This document shows positions 10,705-18,793 of a stretch of 28,112 bases of DNA, in pieces. The stretch's first letter is position 1. Each line of letters starts with the position of its first letter. The position numbers were made by a program, and so were the translations under genes. Source of the DNA: Gammaproteobacteria bacterium UBA2168 (GTDB taxonomy: Bacteria > Pseudomonadota > Gammaproteobacteria > Pseudomonadales > Azotimanducaceae); contig DCWG01000051.1 of the NCBI GenBank assembly GCA_002327525.1, positions 1 to 28,112 on the forward strand. Reading direction: 5' to 3'. The notes beneath the pieces are model-generated. The model was not told where the DNA came from. It made no database searches and saw only the letters and a list, made by a program, of their open reading frames with translations.

Positions 10705-11375
10705 GTGCGCAGCCGCCCCTGCTCGATTTCCACCACCCGCCCACATCGCTGAGCGAGACGGCTGTCGTGGGTCACCAGCACCAGTGTTGTGTTGAATTCG
10801 GTGTTCAGATCGAACAACAGCTCGATGATCTTCTGCCCCGTACTGGTATCGAGGTTCCCCGTGGGCTCGTCGGCAAACAGAACTGTCGGACGGGATGCGA
10901 ATGCGCGTGCGATGGCCACACGTTGCTGTTCACCCCCGGACAGCTGGCGCGGATAGTGGCCCGCCCTTTCCGAAAGGCCGACCTTTTCGAGCAGTTTCAG
11001 CGCTTCCGGTTCGGCACCCGGATCGCCTCGCAGCTCCGCAGGTAGCATCACGTTTTCCAACGCGGTGAGGCTGGCAAGCAGTTGAAACGTCTGGAAGACA
11101 AAGCCGACGTGCTCGCCGCGAATGCGTGCACGCGCTTCCTCATCAAGTGCTGTAATCTCTTCACGGGCGAGCTCCACCGTCCCACTGCTGGGCAGATCGA
11201 GTCCGGCGAGAATGCCAAGCAGTGTGGTTTTTCCGGAGCCCGACGCACCCACGATGGCGACACTCTCACCTGTATTGATTTCGAGCCCTACCCCCGCCAA
11301 GATGGACAGGTTGCCCTCTGCTGTGGGGACAACCTTGCCGATGTCCACCGCCCGAATGACTGTATTCCTGGTCAT
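10701..11375 (-). CDS. ybbA: ABC transporter ATPase, YbbA/LolD-like
   Basis: A 224-residue nucleotide-binding subunit with every ABC motif: Walker A GASGSGKT (43-50), Q-loop FVFQ with Gln95, signature LSGGEQ (145-150), Walker B VLFADE (165-170) and switch His203 (VTHD). It belongs to the LolD/MacB/FtsE-type ATPases that work with FtsX-like permeases, and its 3' end overlaps the permease gene by four bases (GTGA). The start ATG at 11373-11375 is only 28 bases from the divergent tesA start, so its promoter probably lies inside tesA. Energises the YbbP complex at the inner membrane. Confidence 0.95.
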   Translation of the reverse strand: MTRNTVIRAVDIGKVVPTAEGNLSILAGVGLEINTGESVAIVGASGSGKTTLLGILAGLDLPSSGTVELAREEITALDEEARARIRGEHVGFVFQTFQLLASLTALENVMLPAELRGDPGAEPEALKLLEKVGLSERAGHYPRQLSGGEQQRVAIARAFASRPTVLFADEPTGNLDTSTGQKIIELLFDLNTEFNTTLVLVTHDSRLAQRCGRVVEIEQGRLRT

Positions 11376-11403
11376 TGGTTGAATACTGATCGAAAGTTAA
11401 AAG

Positions 11404-12048
11404 ATGAAGTTCAGAGACCGCTTGACCATCGTGGCTGCCGTGACCGCAGCCCTCTTGAGCCCGGGCGGCCGTATCGTTGCTGCTCCGACAGTATTGGTGA
11501 TGGGCGACAGTATCAGTGCCGCTTACGGTATTCAACGTGAACAGGGCTGGGTGGCGCTGTTTTCGGAACGACTCACACGCCAGGTTCCGGGTGCTGCGGT
11601 GATCAACGCGAGCGTGAGCGGCGAAACCACCGGCGGGGGCCTTGCGCGCCTGCCTGGCATGCTGGCAACTCACGATCCCGATGTCGTGGTGATCGAACTA
11701 GGCGGGAACGACGCGCTGCGCGGTTATCCGGTACGAACGATTCGTGATAATCTGAGCCGTATGATCAAGCTGGCCTACACGGGTGAGCGAGACGTGGTCG
11801 TGGTCGGTATGCAGATCCCTCCAAACTACGGCCCACGCTACACGGAGGCATTCACGCGGGTATTCGAGCAGGTAGCCGACGAGCACGACGCACTGCTGGT
11901 GCCTTTTCTGCTCGAGAACGTGGCGCTGGAACCAGGCCTAATGCAGCGCGATGGAATACATCCCACAGCCGACGCTCAGCCATTGCTGCTCGAGACCTTC
12001 TGGCAGCGTGTCGCACCTCTCATTTCCGGCACCGTGTCCGGCGATTGA
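11404..12048 (+). CDS. tesA: Periplasmic thioesterase I / lysophospholipase L1 (SGNH hydrolase)
   Basis: TesA hydrolyses acyl-CoA thioesters and lysophospholipids. The 214-residue product begins with a signal peptide (MKFRDRLTIVAAVTAALLS..., probable cleavage near residues 26-28). The SGNH blocks follow: GDS with nucleophile Ser36 in MGDSISAAYG, GGNDALRG with Asn102, and DGIHP with Asp183 and His186. Residues and spacing fit the family. It is divergent from ybbA-ybbP, a conserved neighbourhood that suggests a shared role in envelope lipid handling. The ATG at 11404 is preceded by a weak AAAG-type ribosome site. Confidence 0.95.
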   Translation: MKFRDRLTIVAAVTAALLSPGGRIVAAPTVLVMGDSISAAYGIQREQGWVALFSERLTRQVPGAAVINASVSGETTGGGLARLPGMLATHDPDVVVIELGGNDALRGYPVRTIRDNLSRMIKLAYTGERDVVVVGMQIPPNYGPRYTEAFTRVFEQVADEHDALLVPFLLENVALEPGLMQRDGIHPTADAQPLLLETFWQRVAPLISGTVSGD

Positions 12049-12073
12049 ATACACACGTTGTTAGAGTGCCGGA

Positions 12074-13012
12074 ATGATTTGTCTGATCTGTTCCATAGGC
12101 CGCTCCGGATCGACGCTGCTCGATGTACTGATCGGATCGCATCCACAAGGCGCATCTCTCGGCGAGTTTTCCTTTCTCGGCAAGGCCATCTCACTCGACC
12201 AACCCTGCTCTTGCGGTGAGCCCATCTCCGCCTGCCGGAACTGGCAGGCGGTGCTGGCGGACGTCGCCAGCGACCGTGGCACGGATCTGCGGACCACACC
12301 CTATGCCCTACAACAATGGGATGCGGTAGCGAGTGTAGTGATCGATCATGACCATCAGACACGCTGGTATCGTTTGAGGACCAAGCTGCACAGCGCCGCG
12401 TGTGACCTGCGCTTCTCGGCACCCCCCCACAGCATGCTGCGCCTGCCCCTGGCACCGACGCTCGCCCAGGGTGTGGACAACACCCTCTATCTCTACGAAA
12501 CCGTCATGCGTCAATGGGACAAACGCTTTCTGGTGGACTCTTCAAAGAACGTGCACAAGGCCCTGGCCGTGCACGAGGCGAATCCGTCGGACGTGCGCAT
12601 CATCTTTCTCACACGCGATGGCCGCGGCGTTTTCCACTCCCGTCACAGCAGCGGTTTCAGTGCCCGCGAATCGGCTCGCGCCTGGTTTCGCTACAACCGG
12701 CGCGCGCAGTCGCTGCTGACGCGTAACCTGCCCGACGAACATCTGTTTCGGATGCGCTACGAGGATCTCATGGCCGATCCACCGGGCGTGATGCGCAGCC
12801 TGTGCGCTTTCCTGAAAATCGACTTCGTCGAATCGATGCTGGAAGTAACCCCTGGTAAGCAGCATCCCGTGAATGGTAACGACATGCGCCTGAAGCCCCG
12901 CCAGGAACTCAGATTGGACGAACGCTGGAAGACGGATCTGAGCGCAGAGGACCGCACCTACTTCGATCGCCACACCGGCTCGCTGAACGCTGTTCTCGGC
13001 TACTCCGACTGA
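12074..13012 (+). CDS. Sulfotransferase-family protein
   Basis: A 312-residue protein of the PAPS-dependent sulfotransferase superfamily. The 5'-phosphosulfate loop RSGSTLL is at residues 10-16. A 3'-phosphate-binding region follows as DSSKN and then FLTRDGRGVFHSR, with Arg181. A cysteine-rich loop, PCSCGEPISAC, is at about 41-51. Acceptor unknown; members modify carbohydrates, lipids or small molecules. The start ATG lies 25 bases after the tesA stop on the same strand, so co-transcription is possible. The 3' end converges on bolA with a 19-base gap. Confidence 0.85.
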   Translation: MICLICSIGRSGSTLLDVLIGSHPQGASLGEFSFLGKAISLDQPCSCGEPISACRNWQAVLADVASDRGTDLRTTPYALQQWDAVASVVIDHDHQTRWYRLRTKLHSAACDLRFSAPPHSMLRLPLAPTLAQGVDNTLYLYETVMRQWDKRFLVDSSKNVHKALAVHEANPSDVRIIFLTRDGRGVFHSRHSSGFSARESARAWFRYNRRAQSLLTRNLPDEHLFRMRYEDLMADPPGVMRSLCAFLKIDFVESMLEVTPGKQHPVNGNDMRLKPRQELRLDERWKTDLSAEDRTYFDRHTGSLNAVLGYSD

Positions 13013-13031
13013 ACAGCCGCACCCGCGCATC

Positions 13032-13370
13032 TCAGTCTTCGGGATTCTTCTCCCGCACACCCTGACAGGGCGGAGATAACGGAGCTGCACCGAAGCGTTC
13101 GCGCCACTCGTGCGGCGTATAGGTGTGTATGGCAAGCGCGTGCACGCCCTGTGCCAATTCGGCGGCCAGCAACTCGTTCACCTGTCGGTGCCTGGCCAGC
13201 AGTCGCTTGTCGACGAATTCATCGGAAACCAGCACCACTTTGAAGTGCGTCTGGGAGTCCGCGGGAACGTTGTGGCCACCACTTTCATTGATCACTTCCA
13301 GATGATCGAGGGCGATCCCGCTTGCAAGCTTATCTTCGATGCGCTGTGTCATTGAAGTGTTGCCGCTCAT
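13032..13370 (-). CDS. bolA: BolA-family protein
   Basis: A roughly 112-residue BolA protein. BolA partners with monothiol glutaredoxins in iron-sulfur cluster handling and affects morphology and stress responses. Visible family blocks are HNVPADSQTHFKVVLVS, RHRQVNELLA, VHALAIHTYTPHEW and a C-terminal SPPCQG resembling the E. coli tail. The His in HALAIHTYT is the usual metal ligand. I chose the ATG at 13370 (MSGNTSMTQRIEDKL); the ATG at 13352 (MTQRIEDKL) is equally plausible by family length, and neither has a strong ribosome site. It lies 79 bases downstream of the phosphatase gene on the same strand. Confidence 0.92.
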   Translation of the reverse strand: MSGNTSMTQRIEDKLASGIALDHLEVINESGGHNVPADSQTHFKVVLVSDEFVDKRLLARHRQVNELLAAELAQGVHALAIHTYTPHEWRERFGAAPLSPPCQGVREKNPED

Positions 13371-13449
13371 AACGCTGTCCGAATTCGATTGCGGGCGCGA
13401 GACTATCGGGATTTCCTCCAAAGAGAAAGAGCATCGCCGGTGCGCAGTA

Positions 13450-14172
13450 TCAGGCGATCAACACCACCGCGATATTGTCGGTGCCACCCAATTCTTTGGC
13501 GACATCAATCAGCGCCGTGAGAAGGCGGCTCGGTTCCGGATTGTCCCGGAAACGCCGTGCGATTTCGGCGTTGCTGACCAGATCGGTGAGTCCATCGCTG
13601 CACAGCAGGTATCTATCGCCCGGCCGCCACTCGTGTTCCGCGATCTCTACCTCCACCCTCTCATCGAGCCCGAGCGCACGGGTGATGACGTTGCGATTGG
13701 GAGCGCGCGCTGCCTGGGCTTCCGTCATCATGCCGGCATCCGCTAACTGCTGAACCATACTGTGGTCGCTCGTGAGGCGAGTGAGGTGATCTTCGCGCCA
13801 CAGATATGCGCGAGAGTCACCCACGTGCGCCACCGCACACCGATCACCGCCGAGCGCGGCCCACACCACCACGGTGGTGCCCATTCGACCACGGGAACCG
13901 CCGCCTGAGCGCACCTCGTTGAGCGCGTGTATTTCCCCGTTCGCTGCCTCCACGGCAATACGCAAAGTATCCGCTTCACGCAGCGTCTCGGCACTTATCC
14001 TCTCAAGCACCGTGTGCACCGCGACGTGCGCCGCGATCTCCCCGGCGTCGAGTCCTCCCATGCCGTCCGCGAGCACCGCCACGGCCCGTGTCGCATCGCA
14101 GGCGACGGCATCCTCGTTGTTCTGACGCACGCATCCGATGTCGATGCGATATTCGAAATGCACCGCCCTCAT
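13450..14172 (-). CDS. PP2C-type Ser/Thr protein phosphatase (Stp1/PrpC-like)
   Basis: A 240-residue metal-dependent phosphatase. Conserved blocks: VRQNNEDA with Asp21, LADGMGG with Asp36, GRMGTT, AHVGDSRAYL, LCSDGLTD with Asp193 and GGTDN with Asp232; together these are the metal-binding aspartates of the PP2C fold. The start ATG at 14172 is chosen because an AAGGGG site sits just upstream and the family normally begins close to the NNEDA block. It is a bacterial-type single-domain enzyme that removes phosphate from Ser/Thr on substrates of Hanks-type kinases. The only such kinase domain in the window is in the giant protein at 156-6494; a link is conjecture. Confidence 0.93.
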   Translation of the reverse strand: MRAVHFEYRIDIGCVRQNNEDAVACDATRAVAVLADGMGGLDAGEIAAHVAVHTVLERISAETLREADTLRIAVEAANGEIHALNEVRSGGGSRGRMGTTVVVWAALGGDRCAVAHVGDSRAYLWREDHLTRLTSDHSMVQQLADAGMMTEAQAARAPNRNVITRALGLDERVEVEIAEHEWRPGDRYLLCSDGLTDLVSNAEIARRFRDNPEPSRLLTALIDVAKELGGTDNIAVVLIA

Positions 14173-14250
14173 CTGCCCCTTATCCCCCGTTGCTACGAAA
14201 TACAGACCCAACTCGCTAGAATGCTCACTCAGCAGCCGACGAGGTCGCCG

Positions 14251-15018
14251 ATGCTGGCCATCATTTCCCCCGCCAAACGCCTGGATTTCGAGACTCCGCT
14301 ATCCACGCGCAAACATAGCCTGCCAGTTTTCATGAACGAGTCAAAGCAACTGATCTCGGAATTGAAAAAGAAAGCGCCCCAGGATCTCGCATCACTGATG
14401 GGGATCAGTGACAACCTTGCTCACCTGAATGTGGACCGCTATCACACATGGCACACGCCTTTCGACACCAAGAACGCACGTCCCGCGGTGCTCGCATTCA
14501 ATGGGGATGTGTATGTCGGGCTGGAAGCATCCACCTTCGGTGAACGGGATTTCACCTGGGCGCAGAATCACTTGCGCATCCTCTCGGGCCTACATGGCGT
14601 CCTCAAACCCCTGGACCTCATGCAGCCTTACCGCCTGGAGATGGGTACGCGGCTGATCACGCGCAGGGGCAGTGATCTATACGAGTTCTGGGGTGACAAG
14701 GTGACCAACGAGCTCAATATGTGTCTTGCCGAATCGCAACGTCCGATATTGATCAACCTCGCATCGAACGAGTATTTCAATGTAGTGGATCCGACCGGGA
14801 TCGACGCCCGCATCGTTACGCCGAGGTTTCTGGAGAAAAAGAACGGCCGCTACATGTTCGTTTCATTCACCGCTAAGAAAGCGCGTGGATTGATGACCAG
14901 CTATTTCGTGCGGGAACGGGTCTCGACGCTCAAGAAACTCAAGGCATTCGACTGGAACGGCTATGAGTTCTGTGAGGAGCGATCGCAGGGAGATGACTGG
15001 GTGTTTACCCGAGACTGA
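14251..15018 (+). CDS. yaaA: Peroxide stress resistance protein YaaA (DUF328)
   Basis: A 255-residue protein, close to the 258 of E. coli YaaA, which limits intracellular iron and oxidative damage during peroxide stress. Family features: N-terminal ISPAKRLDF, FNGDVYVGL, LRILSGLHGVLKPLD, QPYRLEMGT, and C-terminal KKARGLMTSYFV. I chose the ATG at 14251 because GAGGT lies five bases upstream; an in-frame ATG at 14221 has no such site. The gene is divergent from the phosphatase gene (78-base gap), and its 3' end abuts the decayed TerC gene. Confidence 0.95.
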   Translation: MLAIISPAKRLDFETPLSTRKHSLPVFMNESKQLISELKKKAPQDLASLMGISDNLAHLNVDRYHTWHTPFDTKNARPAVLAFNGDVYVGLEASTFGERDFTWAQNHLRILSGLHGVLKPLDLMQPYRLEMGTRLITRRGSDLYEFWGDKVTNELNMCLAESQRPILINLASNEYFNVVDPTGIDARIVTPRFLEKKNGRYMFVSFTAKKARGLMTSYFVRERVSTLKKLKAFDWNGYEFCEERSQGDDWVFTRD

Positions 15019-15502
<484 letters not shown>

Positions 15503-15615
15503 GTGTGAGCCAATATGAGGAAATCGCCGGCGATTGAAGCACGTCCTTCCGGGAGCGGAATCCGCCCGGTAGAATCCGGCACATTCAGGCGAGAATATCA
15601 CCCAGGAAATTGCGG

Positions 15616-15906
15616 ATGAGCGAACAGCAAACCCAGCTCGAAGCGGCCGTTTTTCGTCGCTTGCTGCAGCATCTCGACGAACATAAAGACGTGCAGAACA
15701 TCGATCTCATGAATCTGGCCGGCTTCTGCCGCAACTGTCTGTCCAAGTGGTACGTCGCAGCCGCCGAAGACGCCGGCCACCATTTAGACTACGAGGACGC
15801 CCGTGAGCGCGTCTACGGCATGCCGTACGACGAGTGGAAATCCCGCTATCAGGGCAAAGCGACGCCAGCGCAAAAGGCCGCCTTCGAGACACGTCAGCAG
15901 AATTGA
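15616..15906 (+). CDS. DUF1244 domain protein
   Basis: A 96-residue cytosolic protein matching DUF1244: FRRLLQHLDEH near the start, the central LMNLAGFCRNCLSKWY with its two cysteines, and YGMPYDEWKSRYQ. No biochemical function is known to me for the family. The start ATG at 15616 has AGGA eight bases upstream; a TTG at 15610 is too close to that site. The stop is five bases before the lepB start, so the two genes are probably co-transcribed. The 113-base gap upstream holds a perfect 12-base palindrome (15523-15534, ATCGCCGGCGAT) of unknown role. Confidence 0.9.
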   Translation: MSEQQTQLEAAVFRRLLQHLDEHKDVQNIDLMNLAGFCRNCLSKWYVAAAEDAGHHLDYEDARERVYGMPYDEWKSRYQGKATPAQKAAFETRQQN

Positions 15907-15911
15907 GCATC

Positions 15912-16604
15912 ATGAGCAACGGGTCGACTTTCGCAAAACTCTGGCGCGACTGGCGCGGTTTCCTGCTGTTCGTCGCGGTAATGCTCCTGTTCCGCTCGGC
16001 CATCGCCGACTGGAATCAGGTTCCTTCAGGCTCCATGCTGCCATCGATCCTGATCGGCGATCGCATCGTAGTGGACAAGCTGGCCTACGATCTTCGAGTG
16101 CCTTTCACACTGCATCGCCTGGCGCGTTGGGAAGCACCACAGCGGGGCGACGTGGTTACCTTTCCCTCCCCGCGCGACGAACTACTGCTCGTCAAGCGCA
16201 TCGTGGGCATTCCGGGTGACCGGGTGGAACTACGCGACAACGTGCTCATCATCAACGGCGAACGCGCGCAGTACAAGACGCTGAGCCACGATGAACTACG
16301 CACCGTGCCCGCCGCAGATCAGCGCCGCTTTCGCTACCTTCAAGAACACATCCTCGGTGATACGCGCATCGTCATGCATCACCGCGCCCGCCACCCTGCG
16401 TACGCAGACGATTTCGCCGAGGTCGTCGTCCCGCCCGCTCACTACATGATGCTCGGTGACAATCGCGATAATTCCAGCGATTACCGGGTCATCGGATTCG
16501 TCAACGGAGAGCGTATTCTCGGCCGCGCGGAGGCCATAGCATTTTCGCTGGACTACGACAACTACTACGCACCGCGCATGGATCGATTCTTCAAATCCCT
16601 GTAG
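15912..16604 (+). CDS. lepB: Signal peptidase I, short single-anchor form
   Basis: A 230-residue S26 signal peptidase that removes signal peptides at the outer face of the inner membrane. It has one N-terminal membrane segment (FLLFVAVMLLF), PSGSMLPS with nucleophile Ser41, LVKRIVGIPGD with general base Lys95, and GDNRDNSSDYR (from residue 182). It is much shorter than E. coli LepB (324) and lacks its second membrane segment. An in-frame upstream start (15834) would overlap the DUF1244 gene and extend past the family start, so I chose ATG 15912. Not linked here to lepA or rnc, so a second lepB elsewhere in the genome is possible. Confidence 0.93.
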   Translation: MSNGSTFAKLWRDWRGFLLFVAVMLLFRSAIADWNQVPSGSMLPSILIGDRIVVDKLAYDLRVPFTLHRLARWEAPQRGDVVTFPSPRDELLLVKRIVGIPGDRVELRDNVLIINGERAQYKTLSHDELRTVPAADQRRFRYLQEHILGDTRIVMHHRARHPAYADDFAEVVVPPAHYMMLGDNRDNSSDYRVIGFVNGERILGRAEAIAFSLDYDNYYAPRMDRFFKSL

Positions 16605-16613
16605 TCACGGACT

Positions 16614-16964
16614 TTATCTGCGCGCTGCGCGCGTCCGCTTGATTATCCGCAGCACCAACGCGCCGACCAGTCCGAGTGCAATCAACGAACCGACGAGCAG
16701 CAGGCTGGTTGCCAGAAAGCCAATCAGCTCGTTCGCCTCGATGCCGAATTCACGGGCCAGCCAGCCGACCGCGACGATCACCGCGATGCTGCCGAGGACG
16801 ATGGTGCGCGTCAGACGACGCTGATCCACACGCCCATGCGTCACCGGCGCCTGGGCACTCAATTGTGCCGCTCGCCGCGCCTTGTCCGCACGCAGCGCGG
16901 CCGCATCATCGGCAGCCGTCGATTCTTTCGTCCCGGTGTCGACCGAGTTTTCGTCCGCGTTCAT
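16614..16964 (-). CDS. Small membrane protein of unknown function, two predicted helices
   Basis: I do not recognise this 116-residue protein. It has a hydrophilic, Ala- and charge-rich N-terminus (residues 1-50), then two hydrophobic segments: IVLGSIAVIVAVGWLA (about 55-70) and one from about 81 to 107. It ends in a basic tail (KRTRAARR). That suggests a two-pass inner-membrane protein with a long soluble N-terminus. I chose the ATG at 16964; an in-frame ATG three codons upstream (16973) is possible, and neither has a strong ribosome site. It converges on lepB with a 9-base gap and is divergent from the pentapeptide gene (55 bases). The reading frame extends further upstream, but that part overlaps the pentapeptide gene and looks non-coding. 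Confidence 0.6.
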   Translation of the reverse strand: MNADENSVDTGTKESTAADDAAALRADKARRAAQLSAQAPVTHGRVDQRRLTRTIVLGSIAVIVAVGWLAREFGIEANELIGFLATSLLLVGSLIALGLVGALVLRIIKRTRAARR

Positions 16965-17019
16965 AGCTGTCATTCTAAAGGCAGTAACCGCTGCCCCGCC
17001 AAACCGAGAGGAAACACCG

Positions 17020-17694
17020 TTGCAATACGCCGGATCTCGTTTCGCAGACGAGGATTTTTCGAACACCAACTTCCACGACGCCGACCTCGCAGGCGCAGTT
17101 TTCGTCAACTGCCGTTTTCCCAGGTGTGGATTTCGCGCCGCCAACCTCGAGGGCACCCATTTTGAGCGCTGTGTATTCTTCCATCCGGATGACGGCGATG
17201 ATGGCGGGGTGCAATTCGATTTCGCCATTCTCAGGGAGGCATCCTTCGAACACTGCGATCTGACCACCGCCAGCTTCAATCACGTCAGTGCCTACGACCT
17301 CACCCTGTCACACTGCCAGCTGCAGGGCGCTGATTTCGGCGAGGCCGACTTTCGTCTGCCCATACGATCCAACAAGGATTTGGCCACCTTTACAATGGAG
17401 CACTGCAATTTCTCTTACGGTAACCTGAGCAACACGGTGCTCACCGAATGTACCCTCACGAATAACCGCATGATCGAAATGACGGCCCACAACACCCGCC
17501 TGGATGCTGCCAACCTAAGCGGATCGGATATCTCCAACCTGCATGGCCACGGTCTGTCTTTATGTGGCGCGGATCTGCGCGGGGCGGTGTTCAACAACCT
17601 CGATCCCCGTGAGATCGACCTGCGCGGCGTTCACATCACCCCGGATCAGGCTCTGCTGCTGGTCGAGATCCTGGGCGCCATCGTCGACGTATAG
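17020..17694 (+). CDS. Qnr-like pentapeptide-repeat protein
   Basis: A 224-residue protein built almost wholly of pentapeptide repeats (A(D/N)LXX type), e.g. FHDADLAGAVF, LQGADFGEADF, LCGADLRGAVF. Its plan follows the Qnr quinolone-resistance proteins: a short first helix of repeats, an interruption near 54-64 (FFHPDDGDDGG) where Qnr has loop A, another near 112-122 (RLPIRSNKD) at loop B, and a C-terminal helix with VHITPDQALLLVEILG resembling the Qnr dimer module. Length also fits (214-218 in Qnr). Qnr proteins mimic DNA and protect gyrase. The TTG at 17020 is chosen as start because AGAGGAA lies just upstream and an earlier start would add unrelated sequence. I see no LexA-type box upstream. 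Chromosomal setting with no mobile element nearby; activity on gyrase is inferred only. Confidence 0.85.
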   Translation: MQYAGSRFADEDFSNTNFHDADLAGAVFVNCRFPRCGFRAANLEGTHFERCVFFHPDDGDDGGVQFDFAILREASFEHCDLTTASFNHVSAYDLTLSHCQLQGADFGEADFRLPIRSNKDLATFTMEHCNFSYGNLSNTVLTECTLTNNRMIEMTAHNTRLDAANLSGSDISNLHGHGLSLCGADLRGAVFNNLDPREIDLRGVHITPDQALLLVEILGAIVDV

Positions 17695-17741
17695 CGGGAC
17701 TGCAGCCGACGCACACCATGGAGAGGGCAACAGTTAGCAGA

Positions 17742-18452
17742 TTAGTTGCCTATCTCCAGCAACTCCACCTCGAAGATGAGCGTCGAACCGGGCGTAATGG
17801 AGCCCATGTTGCGGTCGCCATAGGCGAGATCAGGCGGTATGAACAGGCGCCACTTCGAACCGACGGGCATCAGCTGCAGCGCTTCCGTCCAACCGGCGAT
17901 CACACCATTGAGCAGAAACGTAGCCGGCTGCCCGCGCGCCACTGAGCTGTCGAACACTTCGCCGTTGATAAGCGTTCCTTTGTAGTGCGTGGTCACGCGA
18001 TCGGTTGGGCCGGGCTTCTCGCCATCACCCATCGTGATCACTTCGTACTGCAATCCAGACGGCAGAGAGATCACGTCCTCGCGCGTTGCGTTTTCGGCCA
18101 TGAAAGCCTTACCGGTTACCGTATTCGCGGCCGCACTCTCTTCCTGCATCTGCGTCGTGATGCGCTCGAGGCTGGCCGTCGAATCGTCCCTGGCCACCAA
18201 CGCTTCGCTACCGGAAGACGCATGGCGAATACCCTGGAGCAGCATGTCCAGATCGATATTTTCGCCGAACTGTTGTCGCAGGCGCTGGCCGAGGCCGTAG
18301 CCCAGCCCGTAGCTCGCCTTCGCAACGTCCCCTTCATATTTGGCGCCAGACGCTCCTTCAGAAGCTGCGGCACTCGCCTCTTCCGGCTGCTGGCAGGCGG
18401 TAAAAAGTAAGATGGAACACACCAGCAGGCCCAGGTGTCGGGTTGTTGGCAT
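17742..18452 (-). CDS. FKBP-type peptidyl-prolyl isomerase, lipoprotein (Mip/FkpA-like)
   Basis: A 236-residue envelope folding factor. The signal sequence ends in a lipobox LFTAC with Cys20, so it is probably a lipoprotein. An FKBP N-terminal dimerisation-type domain covers about 30-130 (YGLGYGLGQRLRQQF). A C-terminal FKBP domain from about 140 contains GDGEKPGPTDRVTTHYKGTL, GEVFDSS, GVIAGWTEALQLMPVGSKW, PPDLAYGD and a final LIFEVELLEI, which are the normal FKBP blocks. The ATG at 18452 is chosen because GGAG lies seven bases upstream. It converges on the pentapeptide gene and is divergent from prc. The 5' leader holds a hairpin (18486-18502, AACCCG/CGGGTT) followed on this strand by only TT, too weak to call a terminator. 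Confidence 0.92.
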   Translation of the reverse strand: MPTTRHLGLLVCSILLFTACQQPEEASAAASEGASGAKYEGDVAKASYGLGYGLGQRLRQQFGENIDLDMLLQGIRHASSGSEALVARDDSTASLERITTQMQEESAAANTVTGKAFMAENATREDVISLPSGLQYEVITMGDGEKPGPTDRVTTHYKGTLINGEVFDSSVARGQPATFLLNGVIAGWTEALQLMPVGSKWRLFIPPDLAYGDRNMGSITPGSTLIFEVELLEIGN

Positions 18453-18793
18453 CAGTTTCTCCAAAACAGGTACAAGGTTGCTCAAAACCCGAACACCGGG
18501 TTACATTCTCGGAACATACCACCAGCTGGTATTGGCTAATCTCAGTCGCAGGTTCGAGGGAACCTCGCGAACCGGCGCGCATTTTACGTGTCTGACCCCC
18601 TAAAAGGGCAGGACTGACAGATAATACAGATAATAAAGCAGCCGGACCGATCCGGCGTCGGAATTCGGATTCGGGACCGAGGATCCGGATTTAGCGGGAT
18701 TGAACCATGGACTGAAACGCAAACTCGACCGACCGGACGGCAATCAGGGCATCCAGCGGTAAAAAGCGGCAAACGAAAGGGCAAGGGTTAGGC
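18453..18793. other. 341-base divergent intergenic region with hairpins and short repeats
   Basis: No gene is supported here. It separates the FKBP gene (-) from prc (+). Visible items: a hairpin at 18486-18502; an imperfect inverted repeat at 18551-18573 (GGTTCGAGG with CCTCGCGAACC); the motif TTTTACGTGTCTGACCCC at 18583-18600; the direct repeat AGATAATA twice at 18619-18634; a perfect hairpin at 18641-18656 (GCCGGA, loop CCGA, TCCGGC); and CGGA/TCGG-rich sequence to about 18690. Promoters for both genes should lie here, and GATAAT (18620-18625) could be a -10 element, but no -35 fits well. Confidence 0.5.

Noticed and set aside
13927..14250. Long N-terminal extension of YaaA.
   Set aside because: It is the open complementary strand of the phosphatase gene; YaaA homology begins at ATG 14251, which has a good ribosome site.
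16965..17019. LexA/SOS box upstream of the Qnr-like gene, as found for some qnrB genes.
   Set aside because: A CTGT is present at 16967-16970 but ACAG is not at the required 8-base spacing.
18486..18502. Attenuator-like terminator in the FKBP gene leader.
   Set aside because: The 6-bp stem is followed on the minus strand by only two further T, and no leader peptide is seen.
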